NCBI GenBank assembly: GCA_007118495.1
Contig: SKRM01000046.1
Span: forward strand, 1 to 60,718
DNA: 60,718 nucleotides
Direction of reading: 5' to 3'
DNA from: Bacteroidales bacterium
Lineage (GTDB): Bacteria > Bacteroidota > Bacteroidia > Bacteroidales > UBA7960
The notes beneath the pieces are model-generated. The model was not told where the DNA came from and made no database searches. It worked only from the letters and a program-made list of their open reading frames with translations. Below, piece after piece: positions 1 through 7,880 of this stretch. Each line of letters begins with the position of its first letter. The first letter of the stretch is position 1. The position numbers and the translations under genes are program-made.

Positions 1-1575
1 GTCGAACTAAAAGAATATAAGACCTTTGATAAGCAGCCGCTTGAAATACTCAACGGCGCTGACGATCTTTTTACTTTTCACTTTTTTTCAGGCAACAGAA
101 ATATATCAACCCACAATCTCTATTTTGCACCTTACCTGAATGGCCAGCCTTTGCATGATGGCCGGCAAGTGCGCATCGGCAAGGATGAGTATGCAACACT
201 CAGCCTTCGGGCCTACAGTGATTTTCATGAAGACCATAACCCAAGCTATATAGAGTTCAGTTATGGGATGCAAGGAGATGAATTCATGCTTGACTTCGAT
301 GTCCGCTTCGTGGGCACCCGCGATGCCATTGCAGCCAACACAACAGTGATCAATCTTGACTGGCGCTCAAAGCTCCCCAGGATTGAAAAAAACCGGCAAA
401 ATGAGCAGAACAATACCACGATTTACTACAAGTATGCCAATGATGAAGTAAGTCGTATAAGGCCGACAAGAGATGGCTCTGAACGATTAACCACCAGTGT
501 CAGATGGATTTCATTCAAGCACCAGTTTTTCTCGTCTGTACTCATTGCTGAAGACGGATTTGCCAATGCAGATATTGCTGTGGTAACCGTTGATGAGCAG
601 GATGAGGATCATCTGAAAAAAATGTCAGCCTCCATCAACCTTCCTTTTGACGGACGCACCGACAATACTTTTGCCTTGAAGTGGTACTTTGGCCCAAACA
701 GCTACAGGGTGCTTACAACCTACGATCTGGAGCTTGAACGTCAGATACCCCTGGGTTGGAGTTTCTTTCTTATGTCATGGATCAATCGCTTTGCAGTTAT
801 CCCCATATTCAACTTCCTTGATGGTTTCAACCTTAATTACGGTATCATTATACTCATTTTAACCCTGTTGCTAAAAACTGTCTTGTTGCCCATTGCATAC
901 AAGACATATTTATCACAGGCCAGGATGAGGCTGCTCAAACCAGAAATGGATGAGTTGGGCAAGAAATACCCGAAGAAAGAAGACGCCATGAAGAAGCAGC
1001 AGGCGGTAATGACCCTGTACAAGAAAGCCGGAGTGAATCCCATGTCTGGTTGCATCCCCATGCTTCTGCAGCTACCGATTTTGCTGGCTCTTTTCCGTTT
1101 TTTCCCCGCCTCCATTGAATTGCGACAGGAAAGTTTCCTCTGGGCAGATGACCTTTCATCATATGACTCCATTCTTGACCTTCCGTTTACCATCCCATTT
1201 TACGGTGATCACGTCAGTTTATTCACACTCCTGATGGCAGGGTCAATGATTATTTACACCCACATGAACTCGCAAATGATGAGTACAGGCAACCAGATGC
1301 CCGGTATGAAGACAATGATGTACTTCATGCCCATCATGCTCCTGGGTGTATTCAATAATTTTGCATCAGGTCTCAGCTATTATTATTTTCTGGCCAATGT
1401 CATCACTTTTGGACAGATGTTCCTTTTCAGGAAATTCATAAATGAGGATGCCCTGCATGCCAAGATAGAAGAAAACAAGAAAAAACCAGTCAAAAAGTCG
1501 AAGTGGCAACAACGGATGGAAGATCTGGCTAAGCAACAACAACAAAAGACCCAGAAAAAAGCAAAAAGAAAATAG
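1..1575 (+). CDS. yidC: YidC membrane protein insertase, 5' end missing
   Basis: The reading frame is open from base 1, so the gene begins upstream of the window; only about the last 525 codons are present. The first ~200 visible residues look like the periplasmic beta-rich domain (YidC_periplas family). The remainder is the conserved Oxa1/YidC insertase core: a membrane segment around 'YGIIILILTLLLK', a lysine-rich cytoplasmic loop, then 'KAGVNPMSGCIPMLLQLPILLALF', whose GCxPMxxQxP pattern is the family hallmark, followed by two further hydrophobic segments. The C-terminus is a very basic tail (many K and Q), as expected for ribosome contact. YidC inserts and folds inner-membrane proteins, alone or with Sec. 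purB follows after 7 bases, so the two are probably co-transcribed. An internal TTG at 151 is not a likely start. Confidence 0.96.
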   Translation, partial: VELKEYKTFDKQPLEILNGADDLFTFHFFSGNRNISTHNLYFAPYLNGQPLHDGRQVRIGKDEYATLSLRAYSDFHEDHNPSYIEFSYGMQGDEFMLDFDVRFVGTRDAIAANTTVINLDWRSKLPRIEKNRQNEQNNTTIYYKYANDEVSRIRPTRDGSERLTTSVRWISFKHQFFSSVLIAEDGFANADIAVVTVDEQDEDHLKKMSASINLPFDGRTDNTFALKWYFGPNSYRVLTTYDLELERQIPLGWSFFLMSWINRFAVIPIFNFLDGFNLNYGIIILILTLLLKTVLLPIAYKTYLSQARMRLLKPEMDELGKKYPKKEDAMKKQQAVMTLYKKAGVNPMSGCIPMLLQLPILLALFRFFPASIELRQESFLWADDLSSYDSILDLPFTIPFYGDHVSLFTLLMAGSMIIYTHMNSQMMSTGNQMPGMKTMMYFMPIMLLGVFNNFASGLSYYYFLANVITFGQMFLFRKFINEDALHAKIEENKKKPVKKSKWQQRMEDLAKQQQQKTQKKAKRK

Positions 1576-1582
1576 TTCAATT

Positions 1583-2935
1583 ATGGACAACCTCAGAAAC
1601 ATCAGTCCCATTGATGGGCGGTATCAAAAAACCACCAGGCCACTTCAGGACTTTTTCTCTGAGGAGGCTCTCATCAGGTACCGCATACTGGTTGAAGTTG
1701 AATACTTCATTGCCTTATCTGAAACTTCCATCTCACAGCTCAAGGCATTGGGCAGCGAAGACCACACAAAGCTCCGCAGCATCTACGAAGAATTTTCATT
1801 GGATGATGCCATAGCTGTAAAAAAAATTGAGCAGGTAACCAACCATGATATTAAGGCGGTTGAATATTACCTCAGGGAGAAATTTGAACAACTTGGATAT
1901 GGTCGGTTCAGGGAATATGTTCATTTTGCCCTCACATCGCAAGATGTAAACAACACCGCCATTCCCCTTTCAATGAAAGACGGCCTCAACCAGGTTATCA
2001 TCCCTTTATTGGATCAGCTCCGGCAAACACTGAGTCAACTGGCCGCATCGTGGATCGACATTCCCATGCTGGCAAGAACCCACGGGCAGCCGGCATCACC
2101 CACAACCACAGGTAAAGAACTGCTTGTGTTTGTTGAACGTTTAGATAAACAACTTGATCAATTGCGCGACATCCCCTACCCTGGTAAATTCGGGGGGGCT
2201 ACAGGAAATTTCAACGCGCATTTTGTGGCATTTCCAAACATTGACTGGGTAGGGTTTGCAGATCAATTTACTGCCAGGCTCGGACTGACAAGGTCAAAGA
2301 TTACAACCCAGATTGATCACTACGATGACCTGGCTGCCATCTGTGATTGCCTCAAACGCATCTGCACCATCCTGATTGACCTCGACAGAGATTGCTGGAC
2401 ATATATTTCACTTGATTATTTTGGGCAAAAAGTTATTGAAGGAGAAGTGGGCTCTTCAGCCATGCCCCACAAAGTAAACCCCATCGACTTTGAAAACTCT
2501 GAAGGAAATGCAGGCATGGCCATCGCCATTCTCGAACACTTATCTGCCAAGCTTCCCATCAGCCGGTTGCAACGAGACCTGACCGATTCAACAGTGCTTC
2601 GAAACATAGGGGTTCCCCTGGCACACCTACTGATTGCCACCAGATCATGCATACGGGGGTTGAATAAAATAACACTGAATAAAGAAAAAATACAACAAGA
2701 CCTTGATCAGAATCTGACTGTTGTAGCAGAAGCCATACAAACCATTTTGCGAACCCTTGATTATCCTGATCCCTATGAAGCCCTTAAGGCGCTGACCAGA
2801 GGGAAAAAGACCATTTCGAGAGCTGACCTTGACAGCTTCATAGACAGTTTGGAAATAGCAGAAGAACAAAAAGTCAGGCTCAAAAAAATCACCCCCTCCA
2901 ATTACATCGGGATCATCCCCCGCCACACTTTCTGA
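1583..2935 (+). CDS. purB: Adenylosuccinate lyase
   Basis: Catalyses two fumarate-releasing steps of purine synthesis: SAICAR to AICAR, and adenylosuccinate to AMP. The 450-aa length and the N-terminal 'NISPIDGRY' match the long E. coli-type PurB subgroup. The fumarase/aspartase superfamily signature 'SSAMPHKVNPIDFENSEGN' lies at about residues 291-309 and includes the mobile-loop catalytic serine; 'ARTHGQPASPTT' carries the conserved histidine, and 'TSQDVNNTA' the second superfamily block. It follows yidC by 7 bases and precedes the ABC exporter by 16 bases, so the three genes read as one transcription unit, although no functional link with the membrane genes is evident. Confidence 0.97.
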   Translation: MDNLRNISPIDGRYQKTTRPLQDFFSEEALIRYRILVEVEYFIALSETSISQLKALGSEDHTKLRSIYEEFSLDDAIAVKKIEQVTNHDIKAVEYYLREKFEQLGYGRFREYVHFALTSQDVNNTAIPLSMKDGLNQVIIPLLDQLRQTLSQLAASWIDIPMLARTHGQPASPTTTGKELLVFVERLDKQLDQLRDIPYPGKFGGATGNFNAHFVAFPNIDWVGFADQFTARLGLTRSKITTQIDHYDDLAAICDCLKRICTILIDLDRDCWTYISLDYFGQKVIEGEVGSSAMPHKVNPIDFENSEGNAGMAIAILEHLSAKLPISRLQRDLTDSTVLRNIGVPLAHLLIATRSCIRGLNKITLNKEKIQQDLDQNLTVVAEAIQTILRTLDYPDPYEALKALTRGKKTISRADLDSFIDSLEIAEEQKVRLKKITPSNYIGIIPRHTF

Positions 2936-2951
2936 CGCAAGGATATACGGC

Positions 2952-4772
2952 ATGGAAAATTTCAGAAAAGTTCTGGTATATATCATTCCTTATAAAGGAA
3001 GACTCGGTCTTAACATATCATTCAACCTGCTTTCGGTCATCTTTGGTTTGTTCAGCCTGAATATGCTCATTCCCTTTGTAAGTATACTTTTCAATACCCA
3101 CGAAGATGTGTATGAGCTGGTGCCGCTGAAGTTAAATTTTCAGGCCATCATCAACAACTTTTACTATTATCTGAACCTTCTGACCACCACCTATGGTGAG
3201 AGAGCCGCCCTGATTTTCATAAGCATCATTGTTATATGTACCAGTTTACTGAAAAACGGATTCAGGTACCTGGCCCTTTACCACCTGGCACCAGTCAGAA
3301 ATGGTGTGGTCAAGGACATCAGAAATGACATATATACCAAAACCCTTGACCTGCCCCTTTCATATTATTCTGAAGAAAAAAAGGGAGATATTATATCAAG
3401 GATGACCAATGATGTTTACCAAATTGAGATTGGCGTTATTCACTCACTATCAGTGGCTTTCAGAGATCCTCTTACCATCATGGTATACATGGGATGGCTG
3501 TTACTGATGAGCCCGGTACTAACTTTGTTTGTACTTGTGATGCTGCCCATTGCGGGGTTTATTATTGGCCGGATAGCCAGAACACTGAAACCCACCGCCC
3601 TGGTCAGCCAAAGCAAGTTGGGTATGATTCTGTCTGTGATGGAAGAAACACTCACAGGTTTGCGCATAATCAAGGCATTTAATGCCGAAGGAAAAATGCA
3701 AAAGCGTTTTTTCAGCCTCAATAACCTGTACACAAAAATCATGAACAAGCTGTACCGCAGGCAGGATCTGGCGTCACCAGTCAGCGAGTTTCTGGGAACA
3801 ACAGTTGTCATTGTCATTCTCATATTTGGTGGAACACTTGTACTGACAGGAAGCACATCGCTGCCCCCTGAGGCTTTTATTGGCTACCTGGCCATTTTCT
3901 CGCAGATCATACAGCCAGCGAAGAATTTTTCAAAGGCATGGTATAATATTCAAAAAGGTCTGGCTTCTGTTGAACGCATTAACGATGTGCTTACCGCAGA
4001 AGTAACCATCAAAGATCTGCCCGATGCCAAACCGAAATCAGGCTTTGAATCAGAAATTGCCTTTAGCGGAGTGGTATTCAGATACGGTGAAACAGATGTG
4101 CTCAGAGATATCAACCTGGTTATCCCGAAAGGGCAGCGGATTGCCCTGGTCGGGCAGTCAGGGGCAGGTAAATCAACCCTTGTTGACTTAATTCCCAGAT
4201 TCTACGACCCCACTGGAGGAGAGATCCTGATTGATGGCATACCAATCAGAGAGATCAAAATAAAAGATCTGAGGGCGCTCATGGGCAATGTCAATCAAGA
4301 CCCCATCTTATTCAATGACACATTTTTCAACAATATTGCATTCGGGTCTGAAAATGCTTCTGAAGAAGACGTCATGCGCGCAGCCAAAATAGCAAATGCC
4401 CATGAGTTCATTATGCAAACCCCACTGGCTTACCAAACCACCGTGGGTGACCGGGGCAGCAAAATGTCAGGTGGGCAAAGGCAAAGGGTAAGTATTGCAC
4501 GAGCCATACTGAATAATCCCCCTATTTTGATACTTGATGAAGCAACTTCTTCACTCGACACAGAATCTGAACAACTGGTACAGGAGGCATTGCTGAACGT
4601 TATGAAAAATCGCACATCAATCGTCATTGCCCACAGATTATCCACTATTGTTCACGCAGATCTGATCTGTGTCATGCATGAGGGACGCATTGTCGAAACA
4701 GGAACACACAAGGAATTGCTCGAAAAAGAAGGGATATATAAAAAACTGCATGGATTGCAGATGTTCGCATAA
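2952..4772 (+). CDS. MsbA-like ABC exporter (fused permease and ATPase)
   Basis: A half-transporter of 606 aa: six-helix ABC transmembrane domain in about the first 330 residues, nucleotide-binding domain after about 360. The ATPase motifs are intact: Walker A 'GQSGAGKST' at 401-409, ABC signature 'SGGQRQR' from about 506, Walker B 'LILDEAT' with D529 and E530, and the switch histidine in 'AHRLST'. It probably works as a homodimer that flips lipid or lipid-linked substrates across the inner membrane; in Bacteroidota this family is routinely annotated as MsbA or lipid A exporter, but substrate cannot be read from sequence. It lies 16 bases after purB and is the last gene of the yidC-purB run. 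Confidence 0.92.
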   Translation: MENFRKVLVYIIPYKGRLGLNISFNLLSVIFGLFSLNMLIPFVSILFNTHEDVYELVPLKLNFQAIINNFYYYLNLLTTTYGERAALIFISIIVICTSLLKNGFRYLALYHLAPVRNGVVKDIRNDIYTKTLDLPLSYYSEEKKGDIISRMTNDVYQIEIGVIHSLSVAFRDPLTIMVYMGWLLLMSPVLTLFVLVMLPIAGFIIGRIARTLKPTALVSQSKLGMILSVMEETLTGLRIIKAFNAEGKMQKRFFSLNNLYTKIMNKLYRRQDLASPVSEFLGTTVVIVILIFGGTLVLTGSTSLPPEAFIGYLAIFSQIIQPAKNFSKAWYNIQKGLASVERINDVLTAEVTIKDLPDAKPKSGFESEIAFSGVVFRYGETDVLRDINLVIPKGQRIALVGQSGAGKSTLVDLIPRFYDPTGGEILIDGIPIREIKIKDLRALMGNVNQDPILFNDTFFNNIAFGSENASEEDVMRAAKIANAHEFIMQTPLAYQTTVGDRGSKMSGGQRQRVSIARAILNNPPILILDEATSSLDTESEQLVQEALLNVMKNRTSIVIAHRLSTIVHADLICVMHEGRIVETGTHKELLEKEGIYKKLHGLQMFA

Positions 4773-4780
4773 TACAAGGG

Positions 4781-4806
4781 GATGCCCGAAAGGCGTCGCG
4801 TTTAAA
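4781..4806 (+). terminator. Weak hairpin after the ABC exporter
   Basis: GATGCC (4781-4786) and GGCGTC (4792-4797) pair with one G-U around a CGAAA loop, ending in a short T run. It sits just after the ABC exporter stop codon. The U tract is poor, so termination may be inefficient. Confidence 0.35.
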
Positions 4807-4845
4807 AAAATTACCACATTGAATGAAATAACGCGCATGGCAGGG

Positions 4846-4887
4846 TTCATGCGTCTGTGTGTATCTTACACATGAAAATTTTCATGT
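4846..4887 (+). promoter_or_regulatory. Shared 18-mer plus CATGAAAATTTTCATG palindrome upstream of the DUF5606 gene
   Basis: TTCATGCGTCTGTGTGTA at 4846-4863 recurs exactly, in the same orientation relative to the gene, upstream of the symporter gene (minus strand, 28634-28651). It is followed at 4870-4887 by the perfect 18-base palindrome ACATGAAAATTTTCATGT, whose 16-base core also recurs at 28646-28661. The palindrome runs directly into the -7 box at 4887, a position suited to a repressor or to an activator that contacts polymerase. The regulator is unknown. Confidence 0.6.
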
Positions 4888-4894
4888 ATCTTTG
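4887..4894 (+). promoter_or_regulatory. Promoter -7 box TATCTTTG for the DUF5606 gene
   Basis: The octamer is an exact match to the Bacteroidota consensus TAnnTTTG and lies 22 bases before the ATG at 4917. No clear TTTG box stands at the expected distance upstream; the palindrome occupies that position. Confidence 0.65.
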
Positions 4895-4916
4895 CGTAAT
4901 AATAAAGACATAAAAG

Positions 4917-5498
4917 ATGGATTTGAGTAAAATTATTACCATTGCCGGCAAAAGCGGGTTATATAAAGTAGTATCACAGGCTCGTAGCGGTCTGGTGGCC
5001 GAATCTCTGACAGACGGGAGAAAAGTGCCGGTTTTTGCAACAGATCGTTCAAGCACACTGGAGGATATCAGCATTTTCACCACAGGTGGTGATGTCCCGC
5101 TTAAGGATGTGCTTTGGCAGGTGTACCAGAAATATGATGGAAAACCTGGCATCGACCCAAAGGCAAGTCCTGAATCTTTGAAACAAGCTTTTGAAGAAAT
5201 ATTGCCCGACTTTGACAAGGACAGGGTATATATTTCAGACATTAAAAAAGTGTTTTCATGGTATTTGATGCTACTTGAAAAGGATCTTATAACCGAGCCT
5301 GAGGCTGAAACTGAAGACAATGAAGCTCAGAAAGATGGTGAAACGCAAAGCGACGATGAAACAGCTGAGCCAAAGCCAACAGCCAAAAAGAAAAAACCTG
5401 CAACCGGCACAAAGCACGCAGAAGCTCAAAAAGCTTCGGCAAAATCAGCCACCAGGTCTGCTTCAGGCAAACCATCGAAGGGAAGAACAAAAAAATAA
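4917..5498 (+). CDS. DUF5606-family protein
   Basis: A 193-aa protein whose first ~125 residues ('LSKIITIAGKSGLYKVVSQ', 'LEDISIFTTGGDVPLKDVL') match the Bacteroidota-restricted DUF5606 family as I recognise it. The function of this family is not established. After about residue 125 the sequence becomes an acidic then lysine/alanine/serine-rich low-complexity tail, probably disordered and possibly nucleic-acid- or ribosome-binding. There is no signal peptide or membrane segment, so it is likely cytoplasmic. It has its own promoter with an unusual palindrome immediately upstream and its own terminator immediately downstream, and so appears to be a monocistronic, individually regulated gene. Confidence 0.8.
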   Translation: MDLSKIITIAGKSGLYKVVSQARSGLVAESLTDGRKVPVFATDRSSTLEDISIFTTGGDVPLKDVLWQVYQKYDGKPGIDPKASPESLKQAFEEILPDFDKDRVYISDIKKVFSWYLMLLEKDLITEPEAETEDNEAQKDGETQSDDETAEPKPTAKKKKPATGTKHAEAQKASAKSATRSASGKPSKGRTKK

Positions 5499-5509
5499 AC
5501 CTTAAACCA

Positions 5510-5532
5510 AGTCCGTATAGCGGACTTTTTTT
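5510..5532 (+). terminator. Intrinsic terminator abutting the pyrD start codon
   Basis: AGTCCG (5510-5515), loop TATAG, CGGACT (5521-5526), then a run of seven T overlapping the stem end. The stop codon of the DUF5606 gene is 12 bases before it, and the pyrD ATG begins at the next base, 5533. Confidence 0.85.
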
Positions 5533-6564
5533 ATGAATCTTTATCAAAGCATTGCAAGGCCTGTACTTTTTCTTTTTCCGCCTGAGTTTGTGCACAGGAT
5601 GGTGGCAGGAATACTGCCTTTTATGGTGAAAGTTCCCGGCGTTGCCTGGATGATAAGGAAACATTATTGTCTGCATGATCCAAAACTTGAACGGGAAGTT
5701 TTTGGCATACGCTTCCCAAATCCAGTGGGTATGGCTGCAGGGTTTGACAAAGAAGCCAAACTATACAATGTTCTGTCTGATTTTGGTTTTGGCTTTGTTG
5801 AAATCGGAACAGTTACCCCACTTGGACAAAAGGGTAATCCAAGGCCAAGACTTTTCAGGCTGCCCAAAGACAAGGCTCTGATCAACAGAATGGGGTTCAA
5901 CAACCATGGAATTGATGACTTTACGGCACAACTCCGGAAAAGAAAAGCCAGGGTAATCATCGGAGGAAATATTGGAAAAAACACCCTCACAACCAATAAA
6001 GACGCTGCTATTGATTACTGCCACTGTTTCAGAGAACTATTCCCATTTGTAGACTATTTCGTTGTCAATATCAGCTGTCCCAACATTAAAGACCTGAATA
6101 AGCTGCAAAACCGGGATGAGTTGGTATCGCTGCTTGAACAAATCCAGGAGATCAACCTTTCAAAACAGCAGCCCAAGCCCATTTTGTTGAAAATATCACC
6201 CGATTTGAATCCTGGCCAGTTAGATGAAGTTATTGACATAATCAGAGAAACAAAACTTGATGGAATTGTAGCAACCAATACCACTACTCTCAGAGAAAAC
6301 CTTAGTACACCAACCCATATTGTTGCCAAAACAGGACAAGGTGGCTTAAGCGGTGAACCCCTCAGAGATAAATCAACCAGTGTTATCCGCTACCTGCATA
6401 AAAAATCAGAGGGCAAAATCCCCATTATAGGCGTAGGAGGGATTGGAAGCCCCAGTGACGCCCGCGAAAAACTCAAAGCCGGTGCTACCCTGGTGCAGGT
6501 TTATACGGGTTTTATTTACCACGGTCCTTCTCTGGCAAAACAAATAAATCGTTCCCTTTTATAA
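5533..6564 (+). CDS. pyrD: Dihydroorotate dehydrogenase, class 2 (quinone-dependent)
   Basis: Oxidises dihydroorotate to orotate in pyrimidine synthesis, passing electrons to membrane quinone. The 343-aa protein has the class 2 amphipathic N-terminal extension ('SIARPVLFLFPPEFVHRM'), the FMN-binding 'GMAAGFDKEA' at about 66-75, 'RMGFNNHG', and catalytic Ser181 in 'NISCPN'; class 1 enzymes use cysteine there. The C-terminus carries 'GVGGIGSPSDAREKLKAGATLVQVYTG', the phosphate-binding loop of the barrel. The ATG at 5533 gives the expected class 2 N-terminus. Oddly, it follows an intrinsic terminator with no intervening base, so transcription must either read through that hairpin or begin inside or just before it. 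Confidence 0.96.
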   Translation: MNLYQSIARPVLFLFPPEFVHRMVAGILPFMVKVPGVAWMIRKHYCLHDPKLEREVFGIRFPNPVGMAAGFDKEAKLYNVLSDFGFGFVEIGTVTPLGQKGNPRPRLFRLPKDKALINRMGFNNHGIDDFTAQLRKRKARVIIGGNIGKNTLTTNKDAAIDYCHCFRELFPFVDYFVVNISCPNIKDLNKLQNRDELVSLLEQIQEINLSKQQPKPILLKISPDLNPGQLDEVIDIIRETKLDGIVATNTTTLRENLSTPTHIVAKTGQGGLSGEPLRDKSTSVIRYLHKKSEGKIPIIGVGGIGSPSDAREKLKAGATLVQVYTGFIYHGPSLAKQINRSLL

Positions 6565-6589
6565 AAAATCATAACTTGTATCATCATTC

Positions 6590-6622
6590 TTCTACCCAAA
6601 TTAAACTTTGGTAGAATTTTTG
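6590..6622 (+). terminator. Intrinsic terminator after pyrD
   Basis: TTCTA + CCAAA (one bulged C) pairs with TTTGG + TAGAA around a TTAAAC loop, followed by five T. A TTG at 6608 that would extend the next reading frame lies inside this hairpin and is therefore unlikely to be a start. Confidence 0.75.
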
Positions 6623-6649
6623 TTGTTCATAGGATATAAAATTTGTTCT

Positions 6650-7876
6650 ATGAGAATAATTCTGTTGATAGTGTTTCTTGCCATAATTCATCCTTTAAAG
6701 GCAGGGGATGCAGATAAAGGTTTTCGTTTTAACAGACCGAGAAACAATGTAAGTATACCCATTGAAGTCAGGAACAACCTGGCGGTAATGCCTGTTTATA
6801 TCAATGACCGGGGGCCGTTCTATTTTATTCTTGACACCGGTGTTAAAACCACTATTCTGATTGAACCCATGATCGCTCACTTACTCGATCTGAACATCAC
6901 TGAAACCATAGTGATATACGGATTAGGCGGTGAAGGTATCGTGAATGCAGCCCTTGCAACCAATGTAACTATAAGCATGCCGGGTATTACCGGTAAAAAC
7001 AAAAACCTTATTGTAATTCCTGAAGATATTCTGAATTTTTCTGAAGTTTTCGGATTTCCGGTTTACGGGATTATCGGCTATGATTTTTTCAAGCATTTTC
7101 CGGTTGAGATCAATTACCCCAGGCAGATCATGACGGTTTACCAAAGCCCTGAAATGTACAGAATCAGAAGAAGAAGCACGGTGGTTCCATTCAGGCTTGT
7201 TGATGGTAAACCATATGTAGAAACAACCATCCATGGCCAAAACGGTTCGAACTTAACTACATACCTGCTTTTTGACCTGGGTGCCAGCCATCCTATTTAT
7301 CTAAACAGAGAATACATAACACTGTCTGACCAAACCATCCGCGGTTTTCTCGGTAAGGGCATCAGCGGAAACCTCATGGGTCAGATGGGTCGGATTGACA
7401 GCATTTCAATGGGTGGGCTAAGTGTTGACGGACCAGTGGTTGCCTATCCTGATGACAGGTTCCTGACCTTTTATGGCCATATGATCAACTGGGAAGGTAT
7501 CATAGGTGGGGGCATCATCAAACGCTTCAATGTGATCATTGACTATGCTTCACAGCAATTGGTCATGAGCCGCAGTCATTTCCACTCAGAACCTTTCAGC
7601 ACAAGTCTTAGTGGAATTGAGGTAATTGCATCAGGGCCCAATCTCAGAAATTTTAAAATCCATTATGTAAGACCCGGATCAGCGGGATATGAGGCAGGTG
7701 TTATTCCAGGTGACAGGATTATAGAGCTAAATTCAAAAACCCACCAGGATCTGTCACTTGACGACATCCTTGACGAACTTTCAGGAAAGGAAGGTGATTA
7801 TATATTCCTCACAGTGTTACGGGGAAACGATCTGATCAAAACCAGATTCAGGCTTAGAGAAGATCTGTGGCTATAA
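6650..7876 (+). CDS. Retropepsin-like aspartyl protease with PDZ domain, exported
   Basis: From the ATG at 6650 the protein is 408 aa with a signal peptide ('MRIILLIVFLAIIHPLKAG'). Two aspartyl-protease half-domains are visible: 'FILDTGVKT' with D62 in a canonical DTG, and 'LLFDLGASH' with D209 in a D-x-G. The C-terminal ~85 residues form a PDZ-like module ('VRPGSAGYEAGVIPGDRIIELN'). This architecture is common in Bacteroidota secreted or lipoprotein 'aspartyl protease family' proteins, whose substrates are mostly unknown. The alternative TTG start at 6608 adds 14 residues and lies in the preceding terminator. It is convergent with the 5'-nucleotidase gene, four bases apart, with no obvious terminator between them. 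Confidence 0.85.
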   Translation: MRIILLIVFLAIIHPLKAGDADKGFRFNRPRNNVSIPIEVRNNLAVMPVYINDRGPFYFILDTGVKTTILIEPMIAHLLDLNITETIVIYGLGGEGIVNAALATNVTISMPGITGKNKNLIVIPEDILNFSEVFGFPVYGIIGYDFFKHFPVEINYPRQIMTVYQSPEMYRIRRRSTVVPFRLVDGKPYVETTIHGQNGSNLTTYLLFDLGASHPIYLNREYITLSDQTIRGFLGKGISGNLMGQMGRIDSISMGGLSVDGPVVAYPDDRFLTFYGHMINWEGIIGGGIIKRFNVIIDYASQQLVMSRSHFHSEPFSTSLSGIEVIASGPNLRNFKIHYVRPGSAGYEAGVIPGDRIIELNSKTHQDLSLDDILDELSGKEGDYIFLTVLRGNDLIKTRFRLREDLWL

Positions 7877-7880
7877 CCAA

